A stretch of 64,000 nt of DNA from RGIG3701 sp031553595 (GTDB lineage Bacteria > Planctomycetota > Planctomycetia > Pirellulales > Thermoguttaceae), in the NCBI GenBank assembly GCA_031553595.1, contig JAVBLI010000007.1, positions 1-64,000 on the forward strand, read 5' to 3'. Numbering within the stretch: the first letter of the stretch is position 1; each line of letters begins with the position of its first letter. The position numbers and the translations under genes are program-made. The notes below the pieces were generated by a model. It worked only from the letters and a program-made list of their open reading frames with translations. It searched no databases and had not been told where the DNA came from. Positions 50,966 through 60,257 of this stretch are shown piece by piece.

Positions 50966-52810
50966 CTAATTCCCCACCTGAATCAGGTATTCATCCCCGC
51001 AAGGCTCCAGCGACATCTCTGTTTTATCGGCATCCCGCGGCGAATAAAACAGGGAAAACCCGCCGTCTTCCGGTGCATACGTTATCTTTACGTCGGGCAA
51101 TTCCGGCGCGGCATCACTTAAAATGGTCCAGTCCAGCAAATCCGTGTGCCCCTCATGGAAAACATACGGCAACTCACCCGGCGGCATCTCCGTCCGGGCA
51201 ACATACTCCGGTGTCAGGGCCGCGAGCGTTTCGGGGTAAGCGCCGTGCTCCGTTTTATACCGTTTCAGGGCGATCGCCAGCCGCGTCAGATGGAGGCTCC
51301 GTTTTCGTCTTTCCGCATAAACGTATTTCCAGACTTTTCCTTTATTGATGACCGTGAACACCATGTCCGCCGCGGTTCGCGAACGGGCACACGCCAGGCC
51401 GGTGATCCACTGATTCCCTGTGCGGTCGCAAATGGCTTTCAGTTCGTCGTATTGGCCCCGGTCATACCGCATGGCCACCAGCTCGGCATAACGTTTCGTC
51501 GCGACATTCGGGTCGAGCGAGTTATAAAACCATTGGGGCATGCCGGGAAACAGCATCCAATCATACTTGGCCTTTTTCCCCAGCAGGATATACTCGTACC
51601 AGTCGTTGACCACCATCACCTCCTTAAACGAAACCGGCGTGGGCAGCGATTCCAGCAGCGCAGCCAGTTGGGCCAACTGTTCCGGCGGGCAAATGTTCCG
51701 GGCCAGTATCCCCCGCGTCACAACCACCGCCAGATCGGCGATTTCGCACCACAGCATCAACGACGCATCCGGCATCCGGCTCAGGTGCCCCGTCAGGAGG
51801 TACAGCGACTCAACATCCGCCAGCGCCTTTGCCGCGTCACCGTCATGCATGTACATCGTCGCGCGGACGGCAAAACCATGGGCCAAACGCTCCTGAAAAT
51901 ACTGGTCGAGCCTCGGCCTTTCCATGAGCAACTGCTCGTTCGACTCGATATAAAACGGAATGAAATACCGCGGCTTGCGCACCGCCACCGCCACGAGATC
52001 CAGCGCTGGCGACTGCGTGTCGGCCCACGCCGCCAGCTCGGGATACTCCTCCCGGCTCCACCCTGTCACGTAAAACATCTCCTCGTGCATCCGCCGCACG
52101 GCACTTTCAATTCCGTCACATGGCGAATTTCCGTCGTCAGCGTCCCATCCGTCAGGCAGGCGGAGATGCCGCTGGCGGGCGAACTGCCGCAAGTGGTCAC
52201 GAATTTCGCCGAGGTGCATCTTCGCGAATTTCTCCCGGCGTGCTTCCTCAAATTCCCACACCGTCAAATCGAGTGCCGCCAGGTCGTCGGTGTAGGAATC
52301 ATCTTCCGCCGCGTCGTCGAAAACCGCCTTGAGCTTCATCTCGGCACACGTCCCGGCGAGATTTTCCGGCGAAAAGTATGACAGCGTCGGCGTCATCACC
52401 TCCTCGGGCGTCAGACCCAGCCGCCGACAGGACTCCGCCCAATGCGTCTGATACGCTTGCGGAAGGTCGCCCACACTCGGCTGCTCGCGGGGAGCCTCAT
52501 ACCACCATCTGCCGCTAAATATACTCACGCCTAACGCACGCACCACATCGCGCCAACCGTTCTCGGTGGTGATTTCGCTCACCTCCGGGAACAGGATTTC
52601 ATACGCTTTCACGTAATCCACGCCCCTGCCGTCCGCACGCAGCGGAATCTCCACGCCTGGCGGAAGCGCGGTAAGGCCCGTATTTTCCCGCGTGATTCTT
52701 AACGGCCCGCTGAACACGCCGCAATAATACAGTATCCCCAGCACCAGCGCCGCGGGTATCACCCACCGTTTCCATTTCCGCCGCGGTTTGGCGTCACCTT
52801 TTCCCTTCAT
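50966..52810 (-). CDS. Membrane-anchored protein of unknown function, tandem paralogue B
   Basis: 614 residues from ATG at 52810 with AGGAGTGAGGA upstream. The layout is the same as paralogue A: basic N-terminus, one helix (WVIPAALVLGILYYCGVFSG), then SGPLRITRENTGLTALPPGV and a long helical ectodomain ending TRLAIALKRYKTEHGAYPET with LAALTPEYVARTEMP. It is about 36 residues longer than A, mainly in an acidic loop (DDAAEDDSYTDDLAALDLTV). First-80-residue identity between the copies is very high while the middle diverges, which points to a duplication followed by faster change of the ectodomain (inference). Function unknown. Confidence 0.7.
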   Translation of the reverse strand: MKGKGDAKPRRKWKRWVIPAALVLGILYYCGVFSGPLRITRENTGLTALPPGVEIPLRADGRGVDYVKAYEILFPEVSEITTENGWRDVVRALGVSIFSGRWWYEAPREQPSVGDLPQAYQTHWAESCRRLGLTPEEVMTPTLSYFSPENLAGTCAEMKLKAVFDDAAEDDSYTDDLAALDLTVWEFEEARREKFAKMHLGEIRDHLRQFARQRHLRLPDGWDADDGNSPCDGIESAVRRMHEEMFYVTGWSREEYPELAAWADTQSPALDLVAVAVRKPRYFIPFYIESNEQLLMERPRLDQYFQERLAHGFAVRATMYMHDGDAAKALADVESLYLLTGHLSRMPDASLMLWCEIADLAVVVTRGILARNICPPEQLAQLAALLESLPTPVSFKEVMVVNDWYEYILLGKKAKYDWMLFPGMPQWFYNSLDPNVATKRYAELVAMRYDRGQYDELKAICDRTGNQWITGLACARSRTAADMVFTVINKGKVWKYVYAERRKRSLHLTRLAIALKRYKTEHGAYPETLAALTPEYVARTEMPPGELPYVFHEGHTDLLDWTILSDAAPELPDVKITYAPEDGGFSLFYSPRDADKTEMSLEPCGDEYLIQVGN

Positions 52811-52995
52811 TCCTCACTCCTTATTCCTCATCCCTCATTACCCATGCTGCTCATTATAATTTTACACCACCCGCACCCCCGCGTAAACCCTCCGACCGCT
52901 TGACACTTGACAAAAAGGCGAGTCGCCCATAAAATAAGAAGGCAAGCGTCTGTCGTACACACCCATCCACAATCCACAAACCCCCATCCCCCACC

Positions 52996-53847
52996 ATGAA
53001 AAAACTCACCGACACATTCACCCTGGCCAACGGCGTTCAGATTCCCTGCGTGGGGTTCGGCACGTGGCGGATTCCGGACGAAGAAGTGGCCGAGGCGGTC
53101 TGTAATGCCGTCGGCGCCGGGTATCGGCATATCGACACCGCCGCCGCTTATTTTAATGAAGAGGGCGTGGGCCGGGGCATCTGCCAGTGTGGCGTGCCGC
53201 GCGAAAACCTGTTCGTGACCACGAAACTCTGGAATTCCGAGCGCGGCTACCAAACCACCCTGGCTGCTTTCGAGCAGTCGATGAAAAAGCTGGGTCTAGA
53301 ATATTTAGACCTATACCTGATTCATTGGCCGGCCAACGCGCTGCAATTTCCGGACACGTGGGCCGAGATAAACGCCGAAACATGGCGGGCTTTCGAGGAA
53401 TTGCACCGCCAGAAACGCATCCGGGCGCTGGGCGTGAGCAATTTCCTGCCGCACCATCTTGAGGCCCTGCTGAAGACCGCGACGGTCGTGCCGGCGGTCA
53501 ATCAGATCGAGTTCCACCCGGGGTGTATGCATGCCGAGACGCTGGAATTCTGCAAAAAACACGGCATTCTGGTCGAGGCGTGGAGTCCGCTGGGCCGTGG
53601 GAAAGTGCTCGGCGACCCGGAATTCACGGCCATCGCCGCCCGTTACGCCAAAACGCCCGCCCAGCTCTGCCTCCGCTGGTGCCTCCAGCACGGGACGCTG
53701 CCGCTGCCGAAATCCGTGACCCCGGCCCGCGTACAGGAAAACGCCATGATTTTCGATCTCGAAATCACTCCCACCGACATGCATACCATCGACGCCATGA
53801 TCCGCCTAGGCGACTCCGGCCTGCATCCCGACGAGGTGACGTTCTGA
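52996..53847 (+). CDS. Aldo/keto reductase (AKR5-like)
   Basis: 283 residues, a TIM-barrel NADPH-dependent oxidoreductase. The catalytic tetrad is visible: D47 (RHIDTAAAYFNE), Y52, K77 (VTTKLWN), H110 (LYLIHWP). Further motifs are GVSNFLPHHLEALLK, NQIEFHPGC and LPLPKSVTPARVQENAMIFD, the cofactor-binding loop. Length and motifs match the DkgA/morphinone-type branch. Its physiological carbonyl substrate is not evident. It is a single gene, the first after the paralogue cluster. The start is a direct ATG with no strong ribosome site. Confidence 0.9.
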   Translation: MKKLTDTFTLANGVQIPCVGFGTWRIPDEEVAEAVCNAVGAGYRHIDTAAAYFNEEGVGRGICQCGVPRENLFVTTKLWNSERGYQTTLAAFEQSMKKLGLEYLDLYLIHWPANALQFPDTWAEINAETWRAFEELHRQKRIRALGVSNFLPHHLEALLKTATVVPAVNQIEFHPGCMHAETLEFCKKHGILVEAWSPLGRGKVLGDPEFTAIAARYAKTPAQLCLRWCLQHGTLPLPKSVTPARVQENAMIFDLEITPTDMHTIDAMIRLGDSGLHPDEVTF

Positions 53848-53938
53848 ATGAATGAGAAATAAAGAAATGAAAAATAAAAAAATATTCAATCACGCTTGCG
53901 CAATTTCTCATTCCTTTATTTCTCATTTCTCATTCCCT
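53847..53938. repeat. GCGCAAGCG-type AT-rich repeat, copy 2 (both arms)
   Basis: The left arm GAATGAGAAATAAAGAAATG and right arm GCTTGCGCAATTTCTCATTCC, then TTTATTTCTCATTTCTCATT, are inverted with respect to each other. The core CGCTTGCGCAA matches, inverted, ATGGCGCAAGCG at 20885 and 61758. It lies between the aldo/keto reductase and rpsO. Confidence 0.6.
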
Positions 53939-53948
53939 TCCGCCCCCC

Positions 53949-53976
53949 TTGCGGCCTGCCCCACTTCTGATACAAT
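53949..53976 (+). promoter_or_regulatory. Promoter of rpsO
   Basis: TTGCGG and TACAAT with a 16-bp spacer, 74 bp before the ATG. Confidence 0.5.
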
Positions 53977-54049
53977 AGTCTCACCTTGTTTGTATTTATG
54001 CTCAAAATGAGTGTTTAACTGTTTCATTCGGAAGGATTTACGGAAAAAA

Positions 54050-54319
54050 ATGGCAGAAAAAAGATTGACGAAAAAGGAAATTATCGAACAACACAAACGT
54101 GGAAATAACGACACCGGCAGCGCCGAAGTGCAGATCGCACTGCTGACCGAGCGCGTGAACCACCTGACCGCTCACATGCAGCAGCACACCAAAGATCACG
54201 CGTGTCGGCGTGGCCTGCTGCGTCTGGTCAGTCAGCGGCGCGGGTTGCTGGACTACCTCAAAGAGGTGAACCCCCAGCGGTATCTGGACATCATCCAGAA
54301 ACTCAACATCCGCAAGTAA
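54050..54319 (+). CDS. rpsO: Small ribosomal subunit protein uS15
   Basis: 89 residues, the exact usual length. MAEKRLTKKEIIEQHKRGNN, DTGSAEVQIALLTERVNHLT (16S-binding helix), HTKDHACRRGLLRLVSQRRG, then LDYLKEVNPQRYLDIIQKLN. The ATG at 54011 would add MFNCFIRKDLRKK and is rejected. S15 binds the central domain of 16S rRNA and represses its own translation in many bacteria. A terminator and then pnp follow, the classic rpsO-pnp order. Confidence 0.96.
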   Translation: MAEKRLTKKEIIEQHKRGNNDTGSAEVQIALLTERVNHLTAHMQQHTKDHACRRGLLRLVSQRRGLLDYLKEVNPQRYLDIIQKLNIRK

Positions 54320-54330
54320 ACGAACGGAAG

Positions 54331-54354
54331 CCCCCGGACGACGGGGGTTTTTTT
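54331..54354 (+). terminator. Terminator between rpsO and pnp
   Basis: The stem CCCCC / GGGGG with loop GGACGAC is followed by seven T. Partial read-through into pnp is usual for this operon (established for E. coli). Confidence 0.85.
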
Positions 54355-54571
54355 GTTTTGAAAACGAGTGTGGCGTGTAAAATACGAAGCGTGGAGTGCG
54401 GCATTCGAAGAAACACCTCTGATTTCCCTCAAAAAATGAGTCACCCCACCGGGCGACAACCCCTGCACCCTTCACCTTACACCCTACACTTCATTGGCAA
54501 GCCGGCAGCGGCTGAAATTTTAATTTGGATAAGGCTAATTTAAGCAACGTAAACAGAAAGAGTATTTAAAA

Positions 54572-56695
54572 ATGTCGGAAAATTCGAAAAAAATCAGAGT
54601 TGAGAAAAAAATTGGTAACGAAATTTTGTTTTTTGAGACGGGCGAGCTGGCGAAACAGGCCGGCGGCAGCGTGCTGGTGGGTTACGGAGACACGATCATC
54701 TTAGCGGCCGCCACGTCCGGTGCCGCGAACCCCGGGCAGGATTTCTTCCCACTGACGTGCGATTATCGGGAGCGCGTCGCCGCGGCGGGCAAATTCCCCG
54801 GCGGATTCCTGAAGCGCGAAGGCCGTCCCACCCTGAAAGAAACCCTCACCTCCCGGCTGATCGACCGTCCGATCCGCCCCCTGTTCCCCGCGTGGTTCAA
54901 AAATGAAGTGCAGGTCATGTGCACGGTCCTGGCCAGCGACCGTCAGCACGACGGCGACATGCTCGCCATGAACGGCGCCAGTGCCGCGCTTTCCATCTCT
55001 CCGATTCCCTTCGGCGGCCCCATCAGTTCCGTGCGCCTGGCATGCGTCGACCAGCGGTTGATTCCGTTCCCCACCCAGGATGAACTCGACGAAAGCGATC
55101 TGGATCTGGTCATCTCCGGCAACGACGAATCCATCCTCATGATCGAGGGTTTCGCCCGCGAGATGCCGGAAGACCTGATGGAGCAGGCGATCGCCGAGGC
55201 CCACGGGTGCATCCGCCTGATCAACGCCCTGCAGAAGGAATTCATCGAAAAAGTGCAGCCCGTGAAGGCGACGTTCGCGATTCCGGAGTGCGACGGCCTG
55301 TACGACCGCGTGGCCGGGAAGTATTATGACGAGTTTTATGCCGCCAAGCACACGGAAGGCAAGCTCGCCCGTGCGGAAGCGGTGGAGGCCCTGAAGGCGA
55401 AGATCGTCGCCGATTTCATTCCGGACGCTGCGGCGGAAGGCGCCATCTGTGCGAAACGTCTGGGCGAAGTGCTGCACGACCTGGAATCGAAAGTCGTGCG
55501 GAACCAGATCCTGGCCGGCAAGCGTTCCGACGGCCGCGGCCTGAAAGACATCCGGCAGATCGACTGCCGCGTGGGCCTTTTGCCGCGCGTGCATGGCTCG
55601 GCGGTCTTCCAGCGGGGCGAAACGCAGGCCCTGATCACCGTCACCCTGGGCACGACCCGCGACGAGCAGCGCGTGGACGGCCTTTTCGACGAATACTCCA
55701 AAAAGTTCATGCTCGACTATTATTTCCCGCCCTACTCGGTGGGCGAGTGCCGCCGAATTAGCGGCCCCGGACGCCGCGAAATGGGCCACGGCGCCCTGGC
55801 CGAGCGGAGTGTGAAGCCGGTGTTGCCAGATGTGGAAGACTTCCCGTATACCATCCGCATCATTTCCGACATCCTCGAGTCCAACGGCTCCAGCTCGATG
55901 GCGTCCGTCTGCGGCGCGACGCTGGGCCTGATGGACGCGGGCGTCCCGATTTCGAACCCCGTGGCCGGCATTTCCGTCGGTCTGGTGAAGGAAAGCAACG
56001 AAAAGTGGACCATCATGACCGACATCATCGGCGATGAAGACCACTTCGGCGACATGGACTTCAAAGTGGCCGGCACGCAGCACGGCATCACGGGCATCCA
56101 GCTCGACCTGAAAATCGACGGCATCAGCCCCGAAATCATCCGCGCCACACTCAAGCAGTCGCGCGAGGCGAGAATCGAAATCCTGCGGAACATGCTCCGC
56201 ACGATTCAGCGGCCGCGGCCCGAAATTTCCCCGTGGGCGCCGCGTCTGCTGCGGACGAAGATCAGCCCCGACAAAATCGGCCTGCTGATCGGCCCCGGCG
56301 GCAAAACCGTCCGCGGAATCCAGGAATCCACCGGCGCGACGATTGATATCGAGGAAGACGGCACGGTTCTGGTCTCCAGTACGAACATGGAATCCGCCCA
56401 GGAAGCCCTCCGCCAAGTGGACGCCTTGACCGCGACGGTCGAGATCGGCCGGATTTATGATGGCCGCGTCACGAGCATTAAAGACTTCGGCGCATTCGTC
56501 GAAATCCTCCCCGGCCGCGACGGCCTGTGCCACATCAGCGAGCTTTCGGACGGGTACGTGCCGAAAGTTTCGGAAGTCTGCTCCGTCGGCGACCCGATGA
56601 AAGTGAAAGTCATCGACATCGACGAGCAGGACCGCGTGAAGCTCAGCCGGAAGGCCGCCCTGCACGAGCTGGGGCTGTCGGACGTGAAGGAATAA
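54572..56695 (+). CDS. pnp: Polyribonucleotide nucleotidyltransferase
   Basis: 707 residues. Two RNase PH-like domains (about 10-145 and 315-545, KRSDGRGLKDIRQIDCRVGL, TLGTTRDEQRVDGLFDEY, GPGRREMGHGALAERSVKPV), a KH domain (near 555-610, KISPDKIGLLIGPGGKTVRG) and an S1 domain (near 620-690, GRVTSIKDFGAFVEILPGRD). It degrades RNA from the 3' end with phosphate and forms the degradosome core. All active-site and phosphate-binding stretches look intact. A hairpin terminator lies 29 bp after the stop. Confidence 0.96.
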   Translation: MSENSKKIRVEKKIGNEILFFETGELAKQAGGSVLVGYGDTIILAAATSGAANPGQDFFPLTCDYRERVAAAGKFPGGFLKREGRPTLKETLTSRLIDRPIRPLFPAWFKNEVQVMCTVLASDRQHDGDMLAMNGASAALSISPIPFGGPISSVRLACVDQRLIPFPTQDELDESDLDLVISGNDESILMIEGFAREMPEDLMEQAIAEAHGCIRLINALQKEFIEKVQPVKATFAIPECDGLYDRVAGKYYDEFYAAKHTEGKLARAEAVEALKAKIVADFIPDAAAEGAICAKRLGEVLHDLESKVVRNQILAGKRSDGRGLKDIRQIDCRVGLLPRVHGSAVFQRGETQALITVTLGTTRDEQRVDGLFDEYSKKFMLDYYFPPYSVGECRRISGPGRREMGHGALAERSVKPVLPDVEDFPYTIRIISDILESNGSSSMASVCGATLGLMDAGVPISNPVAGISVGLVKESNEKWTIMTDIIGDEDHFGDMDFKVAGTQHGITGIQLDLKIDGISPEIIRATLKQSREARIEILRNMLRTIQRPRPEISPWAPRLLRTKISPDKIGLLIGPGGKTVRGIQESTGATIDIEEDGTVLVSSTNMESAQEALRQVDALTATVEIGRIYDGRVTSIKDFGAFVEILPGRDGLCHISELSDGYVPKVSEVCSVGDPMKVKVIDIDEQDRVKLSRKAALHELGLSDVKE

Positions 56696-56723
56696 GATGA
56701 AATCGTGAAAAGATGAAGGAGTG

Positions 56724-56759
56724 AAAGAGTGGCATGTCCGCTTTTTCACTCTTTTTTTT
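56724..56759 (+). terminator. Terminator of pnp
   Basis: AAAGAGTG / CACTCTTT stem followed by eight T residues, 29 bp after the stop codon. Confidence 0.7.
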
Positions 56760-56767
56760 GGAAAGAT

Positions 56768-56828
56768 GAAGCCCCGTCGGGGCGAAATGTTTATAGATAT
56801 GCCGCATTCTATAAACATCTCGTCCCTA
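56768..56828. repeat. GCCCCGTCGGGGC / CGTCCCTACGG hairpin element
   Basis: A short palindrome GCCCCGTCGGGGC, then an 11-bp inverted repeat ATGTTTATAGA / TCTATAAACAT around a 10-nt loop, closing with CGTCCCTACGG. No gene is inside; it borders the 3' end of the secreted-protein gene at 56826. I recall similar hairpins as dispersed elements in other PVC-group genomes. Confidence 0.5.
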
Positions 56829-59192
56829 CGGAACGTCATCCCTGAAAGCACGCAGTGACGCGGGTTTCATGGGAATGGTCACGGCGCCGTTTTTGACGGG
56901 GAACTTCTCGCCTGTAACGCAGTCGGTGAGCGTACCGGGGGAGAGATTTTTGATGACGGCATCCCCGGCCGTCAGCGCGATATTCGTGACGGCGTAATAC
57001 GTGCCGTGCTTGTCGGCGGCGTACCGGCGGGCGTATTTCTGCGTTTCCGCGTCCGCCAGAATCTGCTCACCGCGGATGGCTGGCAGGGCAAGGAAGGCGG
57101 CGTTAAAAGCCTGCACACGATCCGGGAATCCCCGCTGAAACGTGTTCCCGGCCAAGTATCCGATATTCGTCGGGTCACCGAACGCCATGGCCCGCACCTC
57201 CGCGATCATGCAAAAATCGCCGCTGCGCTCGACATCCGCCACGAAATACCCCGTGGGATCTTCGTCTTCCTGCCCTTCCTTAACCCTCAGCTCATGCTCG
57301 TTCAGCGGAAAATGCTTCACCACCGTGAACCCCGCCCCGGTGCGATATTTTTCGATTTCCGGCGAAACGCTGGAATACGCGCGGTTAATTGTGTATGAAA
57401 GCATCACGTCCGGCGAGTTTTTATAATGTTCCGGGTCGGCCGGGGGCGTGGAATGCTGATTTTCCCAGCCGCCCCAGACGTCCGCCCAGCGCTGCGTGCT
57501 TTTCAGATGCCAGTCATTCTCGGCCACCTCCGAAAACGGCACGGACTTCACGAAACGCTTCTCGTACCGCTCCTCGGCCAGGATTTTTTCCCATTTTTCG
57601 TGATCCTCATTCACCACGGCCACCTTATACCGCCAGGAATCCTTCTTCCCGGCCCCGGTATACTCGGACGGCAGCGAAACGCCCGGCTCACTGCTGTCCG
57701 CCGTGAAGAGCACGAAACAGTCGGCGTCCACATTCTTTCGTAAATAACCGGCCACGCCCTCCAGGAATTTCGCCCGCTGAAGGAACCACCAGGCGTAATA
57801 CTTTTTCAGCAGCGTTTCATCTTTCCGCAGATCATCCCGGGTGACCGCCATGCCACCGTTCGCCTCCCGCGCAAACTGGGCGAGATTCTTATCATGAAAA
57901 CTGACGGGGATGGCCGTGGGGCGCGTGCGTATCCAAGCGCCAAGGAATTTCGCGTCATTCTTAAACCGCGTAACGGTCAGCTCCAGCATTTTTTCGAAAT
58001 CCGTCAGCGTGTCCGGGGCCGTAATGTCCACGTTCGCGCTCTCGCACCACCAGATGTGGGTGTATTTATTTTCGCCGTTTTCGTCATTTAACCGCTTCGC
58101 ACGCTTCTGCGGCCCCAGCGCTTTTTCGGGATCCCCACCGATGGAACCGTAATACTCGTAATACGGAAGAATCGGGTAATCGTATTTCGCGGCCAACTCC
58201 ACCAGCTTCTCCCATAAATCGGGCGTGGGCGACTGATTCACCCAGGCGCTGCCGCCATATTTTTCGGAGTCCCAGCCCTGGTTATGTCCGAATTCCAGCA
58301 GGTCTTTACAGAACGTGTTAATGCCCAGCGCCCGCGCCCAGAGGATTTTATGCTCGTACCACTGAACAGGGTCTTTCATGCCGCGGAGCGTTTCATCCTT
58401 CTCGGCGGGCGAGTGCCCCATGTGAATCACGCCGTCCGCCATTTCCTCGCGCCAAAAAATGTGGCGGCGAGGAAGTTCCGCGGGCGGATAATGGATGTTC
58501 AGCACCATTTTTTCCGGCTCCAGCACCTCATAAAGCGCGATTCTTGAGACTGCCACCCCGGCGGAAAGCGGATCCAGATGGCCGAAAGACTGGGAAATGA
58601 TCACCCAGAACCCGTCTTCCGGCAGCAGTTTCCGCTCCCCCGCGCCGCGCGGACGCTGAAGCTCCGGGAAACGGTCATGCAGAAAAAACAGGGACGTCCA
58701 CTGCTCGTACTTTCCGGAAAGTGGATATTTCAGGGATTCCGGATTATGATTCACATACCGGCCGACGAGCGTGTCCCCCAGCGCTTCCCCGGTGGCGAAA
58801 CCCGAGACCGCCTCATTCCCGCCATTATGCACGAACATCGCGCGGCTGACGTCCCCCGGATACTCCACACACAGCACATACGCCCGCCCCGCCTGAAGTC
58901 CGTAGCCTTTTCCCATCCGGTACGCGAAAAATTTTGGTGTGTCATCAGACGGTGCCATCACCCGGCACGTTTTCCCTAAAATATTCACGCCCGAGCTGGC
59001 GTTTTCCGCCGGAAATTCCGCGAATAAACCGTCTTTTTTCATTTCCGGGTGATCAGCCCCGCACTGAATTTCCTGCACCAGACGCAGCGGCCCGAACATG
59101 CCCGGCGCTTCGGCGAAAACACGCCCCGGAAGGCAGGCAGTGGCAGCGCATGAGAACACGGCCGCCAGAAAGAAAATAAAATGGCGTTTCAT
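56826..59192 (-). CDS. Secreted protein, probable TIM-barrel-type glycosidase-like, unknown function
   Basis: 788 residues. A signal peptide MKRHFIFFLAAVFSCAATAC with V-F-A cleavage is followed by a beta-rich N-terminal part (about 30-210) and a central domain with WYEHKILWARALGINTFCKD, YPILPYYEYYGSIGGDPEKA, WWCESANVDITAPDTLTDFE, and LGAWIRTRPTAIPVSFHDKN, spaced as in alpha/beta barrels with acidic groups after strands. Near the C-terminus KNLSPGTLTDCVTGEKFPVK resembles the beta-sandwich end of family GH. No catalytic pair can be named. It may degrade a polysaccharide; it is not clear enough to assign a family. The downstream neighbour (59272) is also secreted. Confidence 0.6.
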   Translation of the reverse strand: MKRHFIFFLAAVFSCAATACLPGRVFAEAPGMFGPLRLVQEIQCGADHPEMKKDGLFAEFPAENASSGVNILGKTCRVMAPSDDTPKFFAYRMGKGYGLQAGRAYVLCVEYPGDVSRAMFVHNGGNEAVSGFATGEALGDTLVGRYVNHNPESLKYPLSGKYEQWTSLFFLHDRFPELQRPRGAGERKLLPEDGFWVIISQSFGHLDPLSAGVAVSRIALYEVLEPEKMVLNIHYPPAELPRRHIFWREEMADGVIHMGHSPAEKDETLRGMKDPVQWYEHKILWARALGINTFCKDLLEFGHNQGWDSEKYGGSAWVNQSPTPDLWEKLVELAAKYDYPILPYYEYYGSIGGDPEKALGPQKRAKRLNDENGENKYTHIWWCESANVDITAPDTLTDFEKMLELTVTRFKNDAKFLGAWIRTRPTAIPVSFHDKNLAQFAREANGGMAVTRDDLRKDETLLKKYYAWWFLQRAKFLEGVAGYLRKNVDADCFVLFTADSSEPGVSLPSEYTGAGKKDSWRYKVAVVNEDHEKWEKILAEERYEKRFVKSVPFSEVAENDWHLKSTQRWADVWGGWENQHSTPPADPEHYKNSPDVMLSYTINRAYSSVSPEIEKYRTGAGFTVVKHFPLNEHELRVKEGQEDEDPTGYFVADVERSGDFCMIAEVRAMAFGDPTNIGYLAGNTFQRGFPDRVQAFNAAFLALPAIRGEQILADAETQKYARRYAADKHGTYYAVTNIALTAGDAVIKNLSPGTLTDCVTGEKFPVKNGAVTIPMKPASLRAFRDDVP

Positions 59193-59221
59193 GGGATTTC
59201 CTTTCCTTTAAATAGAGAGAG

Positions 59222-59259
59222 TAACCGGATAAGAAGCAGAGAAATGCCTGGCTGCTGTT
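59222..59259. repeat. Palindromic intergenic element, copy 16 (fragment)
   Basis: TAACCGGATAAGAAGCAGAG, then ATGCCTGGCTGCTGTTTTTA. The left half is lost. It sits between two secreted-protein genes. Confidence 0.6.
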
Positions 59260-59271
59260 TTTACGGCCCCA

Positions 59272-59961
59272 TCACCGGCCCGGCCAGTCCACTTCCGTCT
59301 TCATCAGGATTTTTTCACCGCTTAAAAGCCAGACGAGTAACTTTTGCGGCTTCAAAAAATCCTTGTCCGCCAGGTCATACAAAAAGGATTCCTCCTCACG
59401 CGGAGTGGTTTTCGCAGGCCGATTTCCCATTTTGGAAGCACTTAAAAACGGAAACACCACCGTCACTTCCTCATTCCCCGTGCGGGTGTTCTTTTTCACG
59501 CAGCGGACGGAAACCTGCCGGGGGCCCATGGCACTCTGCCGGCCGGCGATTCCAATTTTCACGTCCCCGTACGTCATCTGTGTGACTCCCGGATCATCCG
59601 CATTTTGGTCAAGGATCACGGAGCCGGAACGGGATTCCATCATCGACGCGAAAATCACGTCCGAGAACGTAATGCCGCGGGCGTCTTTTTCTCTTAAAAT
59701 GGAGTCATTAAAATAAAGCGGAATGGTCATCGCCGGCGTTTTTTGCGTCACGTCATCCAGGATGCGGACTTCCAGCGAAATGTCTTTATGAATGTCACAC
59801 GGGTACGCGATTTTCAGAATATTCACCCCTTCCGGCGTTTTAAAAACGGTGGCCGTGCCTGAAACACGCTCGGGACGGGGTTTTTCCTGCGCCGAAACGT
59901 GGCAGACACAGAAAAAAAACAGGCTGAACAGGGCTGTGGTGAGAGAAAAAAGAGGCTTCAT
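59272..59961 (-). CDS. Small secreted protein, hypothetical
   Basis: 229 residues from ATG at 59961, which gives a clean signal peptide MKPLFSLTTALFSLFFFCVC with H-V-S-A cleavage (ATGs at 59976 and 59997 extend it). The mature part is beta-rich (VSGTATVFKTPEGVNILKIA, DISLEVRILDDVTQKTPAMT) and ends in a helical stretch. Only charged, Thr-rich strands can be seen and no known family is recognised. It lies upstream of the larger secreted protein on the same strand, separated by element fragment 16, so the two may be cotranscribed. Confidence 0.65.
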   Translation of the reverse strand: MKPLFSLTTALFSLFFFCVCHVSAQEKPRPERVSGTATVFKTPEGVNILKIAYPCDIHKDISLEVRILDDVTQKTPAMTIPLYFNDSILREKDARGITFSDVIFASMMESRSGSVILDQNADDPGVTQMTYGDVKIGIAGRQSAMGPRQVSVRCVKKNTRTGNEEVTVVFPFLSASKMGNRPAKTTPREEESFLYDLADKDFLKPQKLLVWLLSGEKILMKTEVDWPGR

Positions 59962-59999
59962 GAGAAATCTTTCCATTTTATAATAAAAAATGACCACAC

Positions 60000-60062
60000 C
60001 ATGTCAAAATACGGCGTGTTTCGGTGACAATTCTTCGCGTCTTCGTGTCTTCATGCGAGATA
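60000..60062 (+). repeat. Element shared with 13694-13746, opposite orientation
   Basis: CATGTCAAAATACGGC, then CGGTGACAATTCTTCG, then GTCTTCATGCGAGATA matches the reverse complement of 13694-13746 apart from a few differences. No coding content. Confidence 0.6.
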
Positions 60063-60229
60063 AAAAACGCAACTTGAAAACGCGTGCCATCCCGCATGAT
60101 GAATTTTCGGCCGGCTTGCGTGGCCGGGGGACGCGTATGGCGGATGAACCGCTTTTCTTTATTTTGCCAAAAAGACGGCGAAAAATCAAGCGTCGCGGCG
60201 AAAAAATCGAAAAATCTCCGGCGGGGCCC

Positions 60230-60257
60230 TTGTCAGGGTGGCAAAATCCGATAAAAT
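60230..60257 (+). promoter_or_regulatory. Promoter of rpmB
   Basis: TTGTCA and TAAAAT with a 16-bp spacer, about 137 bp before the ATG. Confidence 0.5.
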
